Positions 1 to 12,918 of a DNA stretch of 59,164 nt are shown here, in pieces. The stretch comes from Gamarada debralockiae. Its lineage: Eukaryota > Ascomycota > Leotiomycetes > Helotiales > Hyphodiscaceae. Numbering within the stretch: position 1 is the stretch's first letter; each line of letters begins with the position of its first letter. The DNA lies in assembly GCA_002803225.1 (NCBI GenBank), contig NXFV01001162.1:1-59164 (forward strand), given 5' to 3'. The translations under genes and the position numbers were made by a program. The notes beneath the pieces are model-generated. The model had not been told where the DNA came from. It searched no databases and saw nothing but the letters and a program-made list of their open reading frames with translations.

Positions 1-1110
1 TCCTCTACCCTTTGTCTTGCAACGTTCCAGTTGCGCGCTCCCTGTTCGGGAATATTTCCGTACCGGTCCAGACATTTTGCAGACATAAAAACCCCAACTG
101 CGGCCACAACTGCAAAGACGCGCATTCGATTTGACTGACGCCTCAGCGGTAGAGCGAGAAGGGATTGGAGTTCTTCGTGAGCTCTGAGTCCGCAGTAACC
201 ACAAGAAATACAAGCTGATGAGCGCGCGTCGTGACGACGAAGATCAGGAAGACAAAGGCGTCTTCTGGCTTCGCAATAAAAATCGGAGTTCTCGTTGTCA
301 ATAGCTCTGTCGTCAACGGGTCACTTGTCGTCGACAGATCTCTCGTCGTAGACAGCTCTATCGTTGTTGATACACAGTATCAGGATGTACCCCTTAGCTT
401 GTCATTCCTGTGACGATGAACGACGAGGGCCCGTCTCTATCGCCAGGCCTAGATTGGTGCTTGCCTTCGGAAATGCCCAATCAGCCCTCTTGCGCTGCTC
501 CTGGAAGTAATCGTTGGCGGTAACTGAACTTCTTTAGAGTGTGATTTTATGTTCGATTTTTCCTGCGAAAGTTGAAGAAATCGGTTCAATGATAGGAATC
601 TAATTGTCGGATTCAAGGAGATACTGTCCTTGAGTAGCCTTCTTCAAGCTCATTCCCCCATGCGTGCAAGGAATGCCACGATAGAGCGGGGCCCTGCATG
701 TGACACAGCAGCACAAACATCCCTTGCGTCCAACATTCTCCATAATCCATATGTTTACAATGTCGCGAACTGTCCTTCACTTCACAGAACTTTCCCTTGA
801 CACTTTAACTTATTCTGTGAATCAATTTGAGCAACATCTCTGGTATATATTTAGGCTGGACAGAAGATGGCGCGCCAACACTAGTGCAGATATCGTCTCC
901 GGTCTTTTCTCCTATTCTCACTCCTCTCCTTCCCCTTCTCGCCAGCTCCGTGTCAACAGCATATTCAGATCCGCGAGCAGCAGTTTGGCGACTTCCTCAA
1001 ATTTTCGCTGCTTCCTATGACTTCGAATGGAACCTAGTTTGTCCCATCTCCTTTCCCATCCCTTCGCTATTTCACCCAGTTCCAAAATCCCTGGCTGATA
1101 GCAATACAGT
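1..1110. other. Intergenic, no gene recognised
   Basis: No recognisable coding region. Positions about 285-370 hold a short imperfect repeat of roughly 18 nt built on the pattern GTCGTCGACAG. The open frames here mostly lack an ATG start and resemble no family I know. Confidence 0.5.
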
Positions 1111-1359
1111 ATGAACCCACCAACTACCTCCCAGTTTCACACCTCTTTTCCCTCTCCTCACTCGTCAACCAACAACTCCAACAACGCTACATCAACGAAG
1201 ACCTCCCCGGCCCAGCCATCCCAAACATTCGGCGATATGTTAGGAGGGGGTGGAAAGATAGCGCGGCCCATGTCGTTTGGGGCTGGGAGTGCGGTATTTG
1301 TTGCGATTGTGGGCAGTGGTGCAGCATGGAGTGGGGGTGGTGTTGGTGGTTTCCTCTAG
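1111..1359 (+). CDS. Possible small hypothetical protein (82 aa)
   Basis: An ATG-started frame of 82 codons. The N-terminal half is rich in Ser, Thr, Asn and Pro; the C-terminal third is Gly/Ala-rich and hydrophobic (GAGSAVFVAIVGSGAAW) and could be one membrane span. I recognise no family. It lies tail-to-tail with the amino acid transporter at 1904. The low-complexity start and short length mean it may be a chance frame; no intron or neighbour argues for it. Confidence 0.25.
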   Translation: MNPPTTSQFHTSFPSPHSSTNNSNNATSTKTSPAQPSQTFGDMLGGGGKIARPMSFGAGSAVFVAIVGSGAAWSGGGVGGFL

Positions 1360-1903
1360 GATGGGCATTGAATCCATCTAGCTGAAGAATGTATTTGAGT
1401 ATATAACTTCGGAGGCCTGGGAGTTAAATGGAACAAATTTTGTGAGAAGTGGGGGAAGGCAAGAGGAACGAATGAACGATGACACTGGATGGTCCTAGAT
1501 TCATGCTCACTACTTGGAACACCGGGGTTACATTGCTGTAAGGGGCAGGTTATTGAAATCTACCTCATGCGGGAAGCACAGGATCCAAGTCGGACTAAGT
1601 GATGAAAAAGAAAAATAGATTCGTCTCCATTCTACAATGTTAAAAACACAAGCAGGGGGGAGGTTCGCACCCACCCACACCCAAACTAAGGAAACTCATG
1701 CGATCGTGACTGACTAGCATACATCCCAGCCAAGGAAAAATGGATTGTCTCATCGCAACGCTATGCCAAATTTCAAAAGCAGATCTAAACACAAGGAAAA
1801 TGGAGTCATTCACCCCCCAATCACCTCCCAAGTTCCCTAACACAACCAGCCAGCCCAAACTACCAGCCAGCTTATGACAATTTGATGGCATTTAGGAATG
1901 TAT

Positions 1904-4397
1904 TTAGAAGCTGAAGAGCTCCCCTAATTTCTTCTTGTCGCAATAGCTCGGCAGACTCGGCTCCACGATGCCATTCGCCCAGCTGATGATCGTGAGGGAA
2001 GTGGTGTATACCATGACGATGAGACCGAATATGCAGAGGAGAACGTCGGCTGCTTTGCGGAAGCGGGTTTTGGCTACAGCTTTCATATGGAGCATTGGCT
2101 GTAATTAAATTAGCCTCGTTATCACAGATGCAGAAGGAAGGGAGCAAGGATGGAAGGAGGAGAGAAGGGAGACGTACAGGATACATATACACTAACGGCA
2201 CACAAGCAAAGCTTCCCACGAGCGAGACGAATTTATCGAGATCATTAGCTCCAAACCATGCGATAGAAGTGCAGAGCATGACGACGAAGAAGCGAAAGAC
2301 GTTCTTCTGCCATTTGATGTAAGGGTTATATTTCCCGGATTTGGTAAAGAGCTCGTTTTCTGTGATTCTGATTGCTGGGAAGATCTGCAGTGGTGTGGAC
2401 AGGAGGATGGCCAGGGAATAGAGGAACTGGACGCCGTTTACCAGCTTATCATCTTGGGGAAGGTTGAGAATAACAACGGTCTCGGTGGCTGAGCCGTAAG
2501 CGGCGTAGGACAGAGCGCCCATGGAGATGAAGACCACTGAGATGATTATCATGACTCCGCCGAGAACTGGAGGGAACTTCTTAGGGTTCTTCATCGATTC
2601 TTGGATGGGGATGATCAGACCGATGCCTTCAAAGGTGAAGATGGCTGTGCCGATAAACAGAGTCCAATCGTTGGGGTTGAAGTTGACGATATCGGCGACC
2701 CCATGCTGCTTAACGATCGTGAGGATATCGTAGTAGTAGAGGTAGCTCAGGCCGATGAGAATAAAGGCGTCCGCGACAAGAGCTGTGAATCCTAGCTTGG
2801 TGATATCCCGTAACAAGGAGAATGGAAGGAACACGGCCATTTGCATCAAGATTAGATACTTGATTGGGATGAGGGTCTTGCAATGAGATACTGCAAGGAT
2901 GAAGGCCTGTAAATTCTCGGACGTGAAGACGACGTATGCTGCAACGAAGCCAATCTGACTGACAACGATGGACGTAAGAATGGTTGCCCTCATCCATTTC
3001 CCATATAGAATGCCACCGATATCACCAAAAGAACCTTCGACTTTAAGTCGAGTATTGACCAATAAGACGAAACAGTAGTAGCTCAGTGCTGCAACAAACA
3101 GCAGGACTAAATTGCTGAAGAGCATTCCACCATTCAGGTAGGCTTTAGGCAGGAAAAGTACACCGGTGCCAACGAATGACTTGAGTAGTAGTAGAGCTGC
3201 TCCCGTTGAATTATTGGTGCCAGAAACAGCGCGCTCCTTGCGCTTACGTCTCCGTCGGCCAGGCGTGAGTAAGGCACTATCTTCCATAGGTTCTCTGTCC
3301 TCATCACTTCCCTCGTCACCAGCTCCATAACCATAGTTATCCGAGAAATATTCGTCCGGCTCAAGTACCTCATCATCTTCTTCAAGCTCTTCGCCAGCAA
3401 AATGGCCATATATTGTCAAAAATTCGATGAAGCTGTTCGTGAGCAATTTTGGTTGTGTGACTCCGCGACGTTGGGCAAGGCCGCCGGCGCCCTCTTCAGC
3501 ATCTCTGCTACCAGGAGAAGGACTCCCAACAGCTCGTCGTAAATAGTTCCGGCGGAAGCCTCCTGGCACTTTGATTGAGCCAATGTCAAAAACCTCGTTC
3601 TCAGGCTCTGGTCTCGAAAGGTGGAAACTTTTGCTTCTCTGAGCTCGGCCTCTTCCCTGTGCATCCTCTGTCCACTTGTATATAGGTCGTGTAACATCTC
3701 CTCCCTGAAGTCGTAGACTCGAAAATTCGTCATCATCGAGTCCTGGAGCTACACCATCCCGAACTTGCTTTGCCTTGCCAGCTGGTTGGCCCCCACGCCA
3801 GGACATCGCCCCAAATATACCACCATCTTGTTGGCCATCTCCTCCTCCTGTATGTGTTGACGTTGGCTCTGGCGGTTGGACAAGATGTCGTTTCACGATC
3901 TCTGGGTCTTCATAGGTACTTGGGCCTGTCCACCCTGGAGCACCTTGTACAAGTCTAGCTCCCGTATCGAACGACCCATAATTGCTCTGCGGGCCTGACC
4001 CTTGTATCTGCTGACCTGCAGTTGACGGTGACAGTGGTCGTAGAGGAGGTGTGCCGAACTTGGGTGGTGTCTGACCCAGCGAATTTGACAATGCCGCGGA
4101 CAGAGCTGACAATCCGGGTCCAGGTAGTGAAGAGTGGGGAGCTGCACCGGCCAGAGGAGTCAAACTCCCAGAAAGTGCTGTTGTGTTTACTTGACTCGGC
4201 GTAGGTATTTGACGGACTTGTGGAGTGCCAACTGTACTGTGCGAGGGTACTGGGGAAGCTAATCGAGCTGTGGAGGTGGCTCTGGGAACTGGACTGCCTA
4301 TTGAGCGTCCTCTATTCGAGCCTGGAGAGGCCGGCGAGGAGGCCATTGGGACTGGCAGAGGTTGAGAAGAGGATGCGTCATCCTGAGGCGTGGACAT
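1904..4397 (-). CDS. Vacuolar amino acid transporter, AVT3/AVT4-like (AAAP family)
   Basis: Two exons, 4397-2178 and 2098-1904; the 79-nt intron (2177-2099) has GTACGT and CAG ends and its removal restores the conserved YPPMLHMKAVAK stretch. The product is about 804 aa. Residues 1 to about 380 are a low-complexity Ser/Pro-rich cytosolic tail with acidic patches; the remainder is an Aa_trans domain with about ten or eleven membrane spans, beginning at ALLLLKSFVGTGVLFLPKAY. Family members AVT3/AVT4 export neutral amino acids from the vacuole, and the long N-terminal extension is usual for them. The frame is open further upstream, but there the first codon is TTG; ATGs lie at 4418 and 4397, and 4397 has the better context (CCACCATG). 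It is divergent from the cotransporter at 5329 and shares an approximately 0.9-kb upstream region with it. Confidence 0.9.
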
Positions 4398-5328
4398 GGT
4401 GGTCTCCCCTTTGTTCATCAAGGTGTATGTGGTGCAACCGTAGAACGGAGATGTGTGATCCGGTCGGATCCTTATCTCATGGTATCGCGGCTCTTCCAAA
4501 ATACGAAATTCGGCTATTTGAGTTTTTCTAAGTTAGCCATTAATCCTTGTCCATGCAGATGAAGATGAAGATTTGATACTGATCTTTAGGGAGACTGACT
4601 ATGCTTGGGAATATATATTAGAAAGTGTTCGAAGTCTTTAAGAGAGGCGCAGTGTCTATGTCTCAATTCTTACTGTCAGCTGTCTCCAATATCGCTCACA
4701 TCCGGAACGGTCGACGATAAAGGCAGGTACAATCTGGCCCACGTGATTGAGGACCCTGAAAGTTCCCGCCGAATCAGACGACGCTATTTCGAGAGCTCAA
4801 TCGGGCAAGGCTGCTCTCAGCTTATCTATCGATCTTCAGCCTTGTTTCACACGCGATCGCGATGAGGCATTTCCAGACGGGCCACAGTTGGTTATAACAT
4901 TCTATCCTTCATATATTCCCTCAAATCTGCGTTTTCTCTATTTTTGTTATCTTTTCAAACACGACAGCAGCATTACTCGTTCGTCAACGTGACTTGCAGA
5001 GTTTTCTGAATTGTGTAACTTTTAACCGAGAGTGACGTCTGGACGCAAGGATGTGTATGAGTTCTTTTGCTTGGTTGTGAGGAGCACAAATGCCAAGATG
5101 ATCTGGGCCTGGACTCCACCACCACAGTCCTACGAACAGCTTCACGAAGTGGCGAATCGAAGGTTGTGAAGTGTGAACCCCTTCCAAATCTACCCAAAAT
5201 TACTACGCTTGGGGCCTGTTCAATTCCTTCCGCTACCCTAAGGAATTCTAGGGTACTTGGTAGTCTGGCAGTCCACGTCCTGCGGGTTCTAGCTTCTCGA
5301 TGTGCTAACAGAACCCGAGCAATTGACA
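4398..5328. promoter_or_regulatory. Divergent intergenic region between two transporter genes
   Basis: About 930 bp between two divergent start codons, so it must hold both promoters and 5' leaders. I see no further gene and no regulatory motif I can name with confidence. Confidence 0.5.
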
Positions 5329-8300
5329 ATGTCAGGGAAGCATGCCGGATCCTATTCCCATAAGGAGCCCCATCAGCATTCCAATTTTCAGACCAAAGCT
5401 GCAACGGATGACGCGGGGGAATTGAACAGGCGTTGGTCCGGAGACCCAGAACTAGGGAACCAATCTCGACCGTCTGCTTCGAGAGAGCATTCAAATCCTT
5501 ACGAACCGGCCACGAACGATTCGACGCCTCCCCCCCACGAGCACGAACTTACAAAAAGACTTTTACACATCCACTCCGACCACGATGGGCCTTCACCTCT
5601 GCGGAGGTCTGCGAGTGCGAGGCGGAAAACACAAACTACGGGGGAGGATTCCCTAACGATACAAATGCGCAACGAAGCAGAGAGCAAGAAGGCAAATGAG
5701 GATCCATCAGCGCCGAAGCCTGGACTCGGCCCTCGGCCGATTGGGGGCGATGAAAAACTTGGGTTGTTCTCAGGTGTTTATGTGCCAACATGCCTCAATG
5801 TGCTGAGCATTCTTATGTTCTTGAGATTTGGATTTATTCTGGGTATGCTCTATTCCACCCAGCGCTGTCTTTGACGTACTAATAAGTTCCAGGCCAGGGA
5901 GGATTTCTGGGTATTATGGGCATGCTAATTGCAGCCTATGCAATCGATCTTATCACAACATTCTCACTCTCCGCAATCGCATCGAATGGTACGGTTCGTG
6001 GCGGAGGAGCATACTATCTGATATCAAGATCATTAGGACCCGAGTTTGGCGGATCTATTGGAGTGGTCTCTTACCTAGGATTTGTCTTCAACACTGGAAT
6101 GAACGCTGTGGGTCTGATTGACTGCGTCAAACTGAATTTTGGTTCTGCGACGGGGAATTGGGCACACATACTTCCAGAAACACCGTGGTACCTCTACCTC
6201 TGGTCGACGGCGGTACTTGTGTTATGCACAACAATCTGCCTTGCCGGCTCATCTATCTTTGCCCGCGCAAGTAATGGGTTATTGATTGTACTTTTGATTG
6301 CGACTCTGAGTATCCCATTCTCCGCGCTTGTGATGTCGCCGTTCGAGGACAGAAAACTGGGCATCGAATATACTGGGCCCAGTCTGGCTACCTTCGTGGG
6401 GAATTTGAAGCCTCAACTCACAAGGGGTGCAGCCGGAAGCCAGCTCCATGGCAAAGAGACTTTCCAAGACCTCTTTGGGATTCTGTTTCCTGCCACTGGA
6501 GGTATCTTCGCCGGCGCCAGTATGTCCGGAAATCTCAAGAACCCCAGCAAATCCATTCCAAAGGGAACACTTTATGGCCTTGGCACTACTTTTGTCTTAT
6601 ATACCCTCGTCATACTAGCAATGGCCGCGACGATAACGAGAGCCTCTTTTGTTAGAAACGCCAACGTCATTCAGGACACGAACGTTTCTGGAATTGTCAT
6701 CCTGGCTGGAGAGCTCGCCAGTTCTCTGTTTTCAACGCTGATGGGTGTCATAGGATCAGCAAAACTTCTCCAAGCTCTCGCAAGAGACAACCTCCTCCCC
6801 GGATTCTGGATATTTGGGCAAGGAACTAAGAAAGGCGATGAGCCTACATATGCTATTATTATGACATATATCGTGGCGCAAATAACAATGCTTTGCGACC
6901 TCAATCAGATTGCGTCTTTTGTCACAATGACTTATCTTGTAAGTATCGTTAAGTTAATTTGAGAATTGTCCGATTCGAGGCAAGAAACGACAACTGACGT
7001 GCTTCAGATGACATTTCTCGTGATGAATCTAGCTTGTTTTCTCCTGAAAATTGGCTCAGCGCCAAACTTCCGACCCTCCTTCCACTTCTTCAACTGGCAA
7101 ACTGCCTTAGCTGGTACCATCATATCTGGCGCCGCCATGTTTTTCGTTGATGGCCTCTACGCAACGGGTTGCGTCGGCATTCTCGTCATCATTTTCCTCA
7201 TCATCCACTACTTGAGTCCTCCCAAGAGCTGGGGCGACGTCTCGCAAAATCTTATCTACCACCAAGTCCGAAAATATTTGCTTCGACTAAGACAAGAACA
7301 TGTCAAATTCTGGCGTCCTCAAATCCTTCTCTTCGTCAACGACCCGAGGAGGCAGTATAAGCTCATTCAGTTCTGCAATTCGATGAAGAAAGGAGGCTTG
7401 TATGTGCTCGGCCATGTTATCGTTACAGATGACTTTGGTGGGTCCGTACCAGAGGCTCGTCGACAACAGGCAGCTTGGAAGAAATATATCGATTTCTCTA
7501 AAATCAAGGCTTTCGTCAACATTGCCATCTCTCCCGGTGTTGAATGGGGCGCTCGAAACATCGTCTTGAACGCTGGGCTTGGAGGCATGAGACCGAACAT
7601 AGCAGTCTTGGGGTTCTATAATCTCGACGATTTGCGAAGAAGTCAGCCTTTGATTGATCTTCCTGAAATGCATGGATCACCAAGCGATGGGGATCTTTCA
7701 GATGCTCAGCGGAGGCTGGCTCATCGTGATAGCAAGGATGCTAGGCTAGAGGGAGCCTTACCGACCGATTACTGCAAAACGGAAGCCATGATGAGCGTCA
7801 CCAGCTATGTCACTATTCTTGAAGACCTCCTGTTGCGGCTGCAAATCAACGTCGCTGTTGCAAAGGGATTTCAGGACTTGGAGTTCCCTCATACGAAGGG
7901 GGAGCATACTAAGAAATATATTGATCTATGGCCGATTCAAATGTCTGCTGAGATTGCGGCTGAGGGGGACAACAAGCAGAATGTCCTGACGACAAACTTT
8001 GATACATGTAAGGCAATTCATTTCCTTTCGGATAGGATGATGCTGACCCTAACTCTTTAGATACGTTAATCCTTCAACTCGGTGTAATTCTCAACACCGT
8101 ACCCGCCTGGAAGAAAGTGTATAAATTGCGCGTCGCCGTATTCGTTGAATACGAATCCGACGTTGAAGAAGAACGTGGTCGAGTCAAATCACTGCTGGAA
8201 AATTTGAGAATTGAGGCCGAGGTGCTAGTCTTTTGGCTCGCCTCAGGTGAACTCAATACATACGAAATCATTGTTAACGGCGCGACTCCCGGCAAGGAAC

Positions 8301-9667
8301 ATGAGGATGTGGTAGACCAATGCTTGAATGGACAGGAATGGTGGGACGAAATTCAGAAGATTAGAGGAAAGCGAGGTGGAGTGTCAGCTGCAGAAGATTT
8401 GTCTGATATTGCGAGCATATTCACTGCGGGTTCGAATTGGCCTGAGGCGACATTCCAGCAGGGTCCTCGAGGAGAACGAGTCGAGCGCTTCCTTGGCCTA
8501 CGCAGACTCCTGCGAAAATCGAAACGAAAACACACCATGAGCGGACTCACACGTCTCGGCGTCAGTCTCGGCATGCGAACCCATCGACTCTCACCAAATG
8601 TCGTAAAGCAACATGCCAGCCAAGCCAGCGCCAGCGAAGACTCTGGAAGCGAGTCCTATGATGAGAGTGATTCTGAAGTTGCTGTCACAGACGACTTCGA
8701 TAGTGGGAGCGAAGGGCCAGAAAGCGCCGCCACTGAAGGAGACATCGATGATTTTGAATCCGAGAGTGATTCTCCGAGTCGGGCAAAACTCATTCGGAGG
8801 AAAAGTTATGGAGATTCGATGAGAGGGCCGCCTCCTTTGAAGAAATCTACTGGAGAGAAGGAGGTTAAGGCCTCGGATCCGACGAGCGGGACACCTTTCT
8901 CTCCGCCACCAAGGGCTGGTACGACCTCTGCACCAAATCCCCCAGCTTCAGACCTCAAATCCTCCGTCCCCTCTTTACAAAGCCAAGAAGGCAGCAAGAA
9001 ATCGGCCTCAATATCCAACCTCGCAACCTCCCTCAAAGAATCCAAAACTTCCTCCGAAGGAACATCCAGTAAGCCATCCTCTTTAAAAGATCCCTTTCCC
9101 GCCAAAGTCAGTGAACAACAAAACCGACCTTCCTCAGTCCAATCCGCCCGCCCCTCGCTCTCCCGCCACGCATCCGCACCAAAATTTTCCTCCAAGCCTG
9201 TGCCAATAACACGCGTCGCGACAGAAGACGGGCCCGGGCCCAGCATAATGTTCACTGATACGCCCTCACCGCCCCCACGACGCGGTCGTTTGCCTTCCGC
9301 GTACCGCTCAAACCCTTCGTCCTCCGCCAATGTATTCCCTGATCACATCTCCGAAGTCTCCGAGACCGAGTACCCTGTGAGCACAGCGACATCTCGTCGG
9401 GGCTCAACATATTCCACACAATCATTACCGTTATCTTTCAATGACCTGCCATCTAGAGCACAGCATTTAATCTTGAATGAGTTGATGCGCAAGAAGAGTA
9501 AGTTGACGGCGGTTATGTTCACTACGCTGCCGAGTCCGGTTGAAGGTACAAGTCGGAGTGAGGAAGCTTCTAGGGCGTATTTGGGGGATTTGGAAGTCCT
9601 CTGTAAAGGGTGTCCACCAGTGCTTATGGTGCATAGTAATAGTATGACTGTTACTATGAGCTTGTAG
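5329..9667 (+). CDS. Cation-chloride cotransporter, Vhc1-like (SLC12 family)
   Basis: Four exons: 5329-5842, 5893-6938, 7008-8007, 8061-9667 (introns of 50, 69 and 53 nt; the first contains TACTAAT before the acceptor). All phases agree and give 1388 aa, near the size of fungal vacuolar K-Cl cotransporters. Residues about 140-560 form the amino-acid-permease-like membrane core ([40 protein letters not shown]). The long C-terminal half carries the SLC12 cytosolic domain ([31 protein letters not shown]), then a Ser/Pro-rich linker and a terminal conserved block ending in [11 protein letters not shown]. The family moves K+ with Cl-; yeast Vhc1 sits in the vacuolar membrane, which is the inferred location here. 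The ATG at 5329 is the first in frame. Confidence 0.93.
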
Positions 9668-10870
9668 ACACTTGGTTGGGAGAGGGAAGGGAAAGGGGTG
9701 ATGAAGTTTGGTTGGTTGAGGGGAGTTGATGGAGAAATGGAAGAGGATAAATTGGACATGTTGATACAAATTTTATACCCCGGAATGAATAACACCAGTG
9801 AATTAAGACCGTTGGTTTTGAAGTTTTGGCTGTGGAGGTGATTCACTCTTTCTGCTGAGCAGAGTCGAGGTATAAGAAGGAGAGATCAGCACCTCTCTTC
9901 CACCTTTCAACGAGTTCCAAATTGGAGATGGTGACCATTGTAGGGTGGAGGTACCATGCCGAGAAATCTGTTTCAACTACATTAAACCCTGCCAATGACT
10001 TGGGCTCGGTCATACGAAAGCTCTTGCGAGATTCTTGCTCGTTGGTCCGACTTAATGTTGTATTTGAAGCCGGAACGACGATGACAAGTGCGTCGACAGG
10101 ATTCCTCGACAATGTGAAGCACTTCGACGACGAGAAGTGGATTGGTAATGATAGATTGATGACAAGGCTCCCAAGCCTCCTAAACACTACCTTCCACAAA
10201 AGCATGAATAGAGAAAGAGTTGGCTTCGGCAGGGAAGCTTGTGGTCTTGTGGTCCCCCCACTGGCCATCTTGCATTTGACGTATTGTGCGAGGTTTGAGA
10301 GAGGCAAATTCTTCAAGGCCTCCTGGCTTTATATTTATACTCGCTACTCACGATAGCGAAGGACGTTTCTGTGAAGGGTTTTTCTGTTTCTTGACCGGAA
10401 TCTCGACACCTCCCAACCATCAAATTCACATGACCTCGCGCTGCCTTTGCTCAGGCTGGCTCAGGGCCGGCTCAGCTTCGGCTCAAGTCTGCTCATGTCT
10501 GCTCACCCACCTCACCAGACATCGTCAACTTTTAACGAGGGGACCGAAAAGGCCCCCTTTCCCAGCCAAAGATCCCAAATCTGTTCCCATTGTACACTCA
10601 TTCCCAGATAGTTATTATCCCGGTCTGCTTGTCTTCATGCATGGACCTTTCTCTGCGTCTTACTTCAAAGTGCTTTACGCTGGCCTCTACAGTTTGCCCG
10701 AGACTTCGTACTCCTTAAATGACCCTTTCCCTCTTTTCTTCACCCTTTTTTCTCTCCTATCTCCTCACCTATCTTCTCACCCATCTTCTCACCCATCTCC
10801 TCACACATCTCCTCGCTCAAATTCCCTTCCTGCTTTCTCCCGTCTCCAATCGTCTCCCATTTCTCCATGT
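9668..10870. other. Intergenic, including an unresolved two-strand open region
   Basis: At about 9843-10356 both strands stay open for about 140 codons; neither translation is recognisable and I annotate neither. Positions 10440-10520 hold several GGCTCA/GCTCA repeats. Confidence 0.4.
10751..10817 (+). repeat. CT-rich short tandem repeat
   Basis: A pyrimidine-rich tract of five or six imperfect units of about 11-12 nt based on CCCATCTTCTCA. It lies about 300 bp left of the piggyBac relic. Confidence 0.6.
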
Positions 10871-10889
10871 GGTTATAGTATTAAAAACA

Positions 10890-10950
10890 AAAATCGCGTT
10901 GCGACGCGGGACAGCCGAGCGTTCGCGGGACACCCTGCGTTCGCCCCCTA
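10890..10950 (+). repeat. GC-rich short repeats at the left flank of the piggyBac relic
   Basis: CGCGGGACA occurs twice and GCGTTCGC twice within about 55 bp, in an otherwise AT-rich flank. It may be a subterminal repeat of the element, but that is a guess. Confidence 0.3.
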
Positions 10951-11103
10951 AAGAGCTTGCGATTTTAGTGGCGACGTCTAATCCTACTATTATCCCCTCC
11001 GCTGCGATTCAACGCACGTCTTGTCTGCCTCAGGCACCAATATCTTGGCGAAGAACACGAAAATCCTAATGTAAATAAAAATATAAACAATCATAATAAA
11101 TCA

Positions 11104-12918
11104 ATGTTTCTGCACCCAAATCACGTCTATCTAATGCCAGAAGATACTGTGCTAGACACTACGGAACCTGGAACATTGCGCCCAAATGTTGCCCCGCTCC
11201 ATCAAAGAGGGACTCATTTTGAGCCAATGGAATGCCCGGATTTTGGCTTCGAGATTACCCTACCCCTACACGCGTCCCCGGATGACCCTATCAGCCTATT
11301 TACACTCTATTTTACTACTGAAATTATCGAAATCATTGTCCAGGCTACAAACGCTCTTCCCCGTGAGCCTAAGGACCTATCTAAGCTATATGCCCGAGCA
11401 AAGAAGTAGTCCCCTACCTGCCCCTCCGAAATCTACGTCTATCTTGCAATCAGGATTTATATGATACTACATATAGAGAATAAGATATTAGATTACTGGA
11501 AAACTAGCAAGTCTACGCCAATTCACAACTCAAATGTCACGGGACCAGTTCCAGGAGCTTCATATACGCTACCGCGTAGCCCTAGCCGGGCACGAGTGTT
11601 TATGGGATAAAATAATTATTTTAAAATTATTCTTTATAATATATATAATCTAAGGCTAGAGCTAACTTATATATAGGTCAAGCCCTTAAGTGATTATATC
11701 CAAAAAGCCAATTTAGAGCTGTGGCGCCTTAGCTATAAGGTTGCAGTAGATGAGTCTATTATCTGGTTTACTGGCCGAGCTCTCGAAATAACCATAGTCC
11801 CAAATAAGCCAACTCCTACTGGAATTAAAGCTTAGTATATTAGCTAACGTGGCTTTATATTTACTTAGAAATAGCATATGCCTAGGAAGAAGAATGGCCC
11901 TATAGGAGTAAAGACTCCGAAGGAACTAAGGGGGTCCAAATCTAGTAAGGGAGGCAATAAAACACAAGCTGTTATATTGTCTCTTTTGGAACAACTACCA
12001 AAGGCTCGATACTATGTACTTATCGACAATTTGTTTACTTCTATTAAGCTTTTGGAGCTCCTACGTAGTAGGGGGTATAGAGCCACTAGTACATGCCAGA
12101 CGAATTTAGGGGTCATTAATAAACTAGTGGATTTAAAGAAAAATAATAAAGGGGATAGTAAAATAGAATAGGGCACGTTAATTACTCGCCCAACAGCCTC
12201 AAACAAGGTCAATTAATGCGCTTGGAAAGATAATACAGTGGCCTTAACTATGTCAACTGTCTATAATAGCACAGAGATAGTAACCCGAGAGCGGAAGAGA
12301 CCGAAACTCTTATTATCCAAGGCCAAAATAGCGCGTACTCCTTTCGGAAATCAGCCCACAAAAGAGCTAGCTATTCCTCTTCTCTATAACGACTATAACT
12401 ATAATATATTAGCTATAGACATAGCAGATCAGCTAGCTTCTTCTAACTCTAGTTAACGACGAATCAGAAGAGGCGCTTAGTAAGTACTAGACTAATAGTT
12501 ATTAGTTACAGTACTTATTAATTATTACTTAGTCTCTTATTATTCAGAAGTAGAAGGAGGGAGAGAGATATCTTTTCGCTCATAAGCTGATTTTCGTAAC
12601 TAGCTTATTGAGTCTCTTTTAGCTATAGGAAAGGATGCTTTAGACATAAGAAAACATGTCTTTTCCTATACTAATAGGGACTATTTAGTAGTCCCAGTGC
12701 ATTGCCATGAGCACGTGAAAAGAGCAACTCGTAAAGACTGTACTGCTTGCAAGGGCGGAAGGCTTAGAGATCGACCAATCAAACGCGCGCCACTCGCTCA
12801 AATTATATCTAATTTAGGTCGATAGAGTATTAGGAGGTCTATAATATTTGGGTATAAGCAATGTAACGTCGCGCTATGTAAGGAAGGCTCGTGTTTTGAT
12901 GTATATTATAATAAATAA
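11104..12918 (+). mobile_element. piggyBac-type transposase relic (DDE_Tnp_1_7), inactivated
   Basis: Translation in scattered frames gives the fungal piggyBac transposase in order. The N-terminal block ISLFTLYFTTEIIEIIVQ lies at about 11290; VDESIIWFTGRALEI, with the first catalytic Asp, at about 11745; KGGNKTQAVILSLL and YYVLIDNLFTSIKLL, with the second Asp, at about 11950-12050; RERKRPKLLLSKAKIART and a DIADQL block at about 12290-12430; and a Cys-rich C-terminal domain (CHEHVKR, CTACKGGR, CNVALCKEGSCF) at about 12700-12900. Many in-frame stops are TAG where Trp would be expected. The flanks are AT-rich. I could not identify the terminal inverted repeats or TTAA duplications. It cannot encode an active transposase as it stands. 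Confidence 0.85.

Noticed and set aside
4418..4499. Extended N-terminus of the AVT-like transporter
   Set aside because: The frame opens at TTG (4499); the ATG at 4397 has the best context.
8806..9330. 174-codon frame antisense to the cotransporter C-terminus
   Set aside because: Shadow of the Ser/Pro-rich linker on the coding strand.
9843..10356. Two overlapping frames of about 140 codons on opposite strands
   Set aside because: Neither shows a family, signal or intron extension; both outermost starts are TTG. I cannot choose, so neither is annotated.
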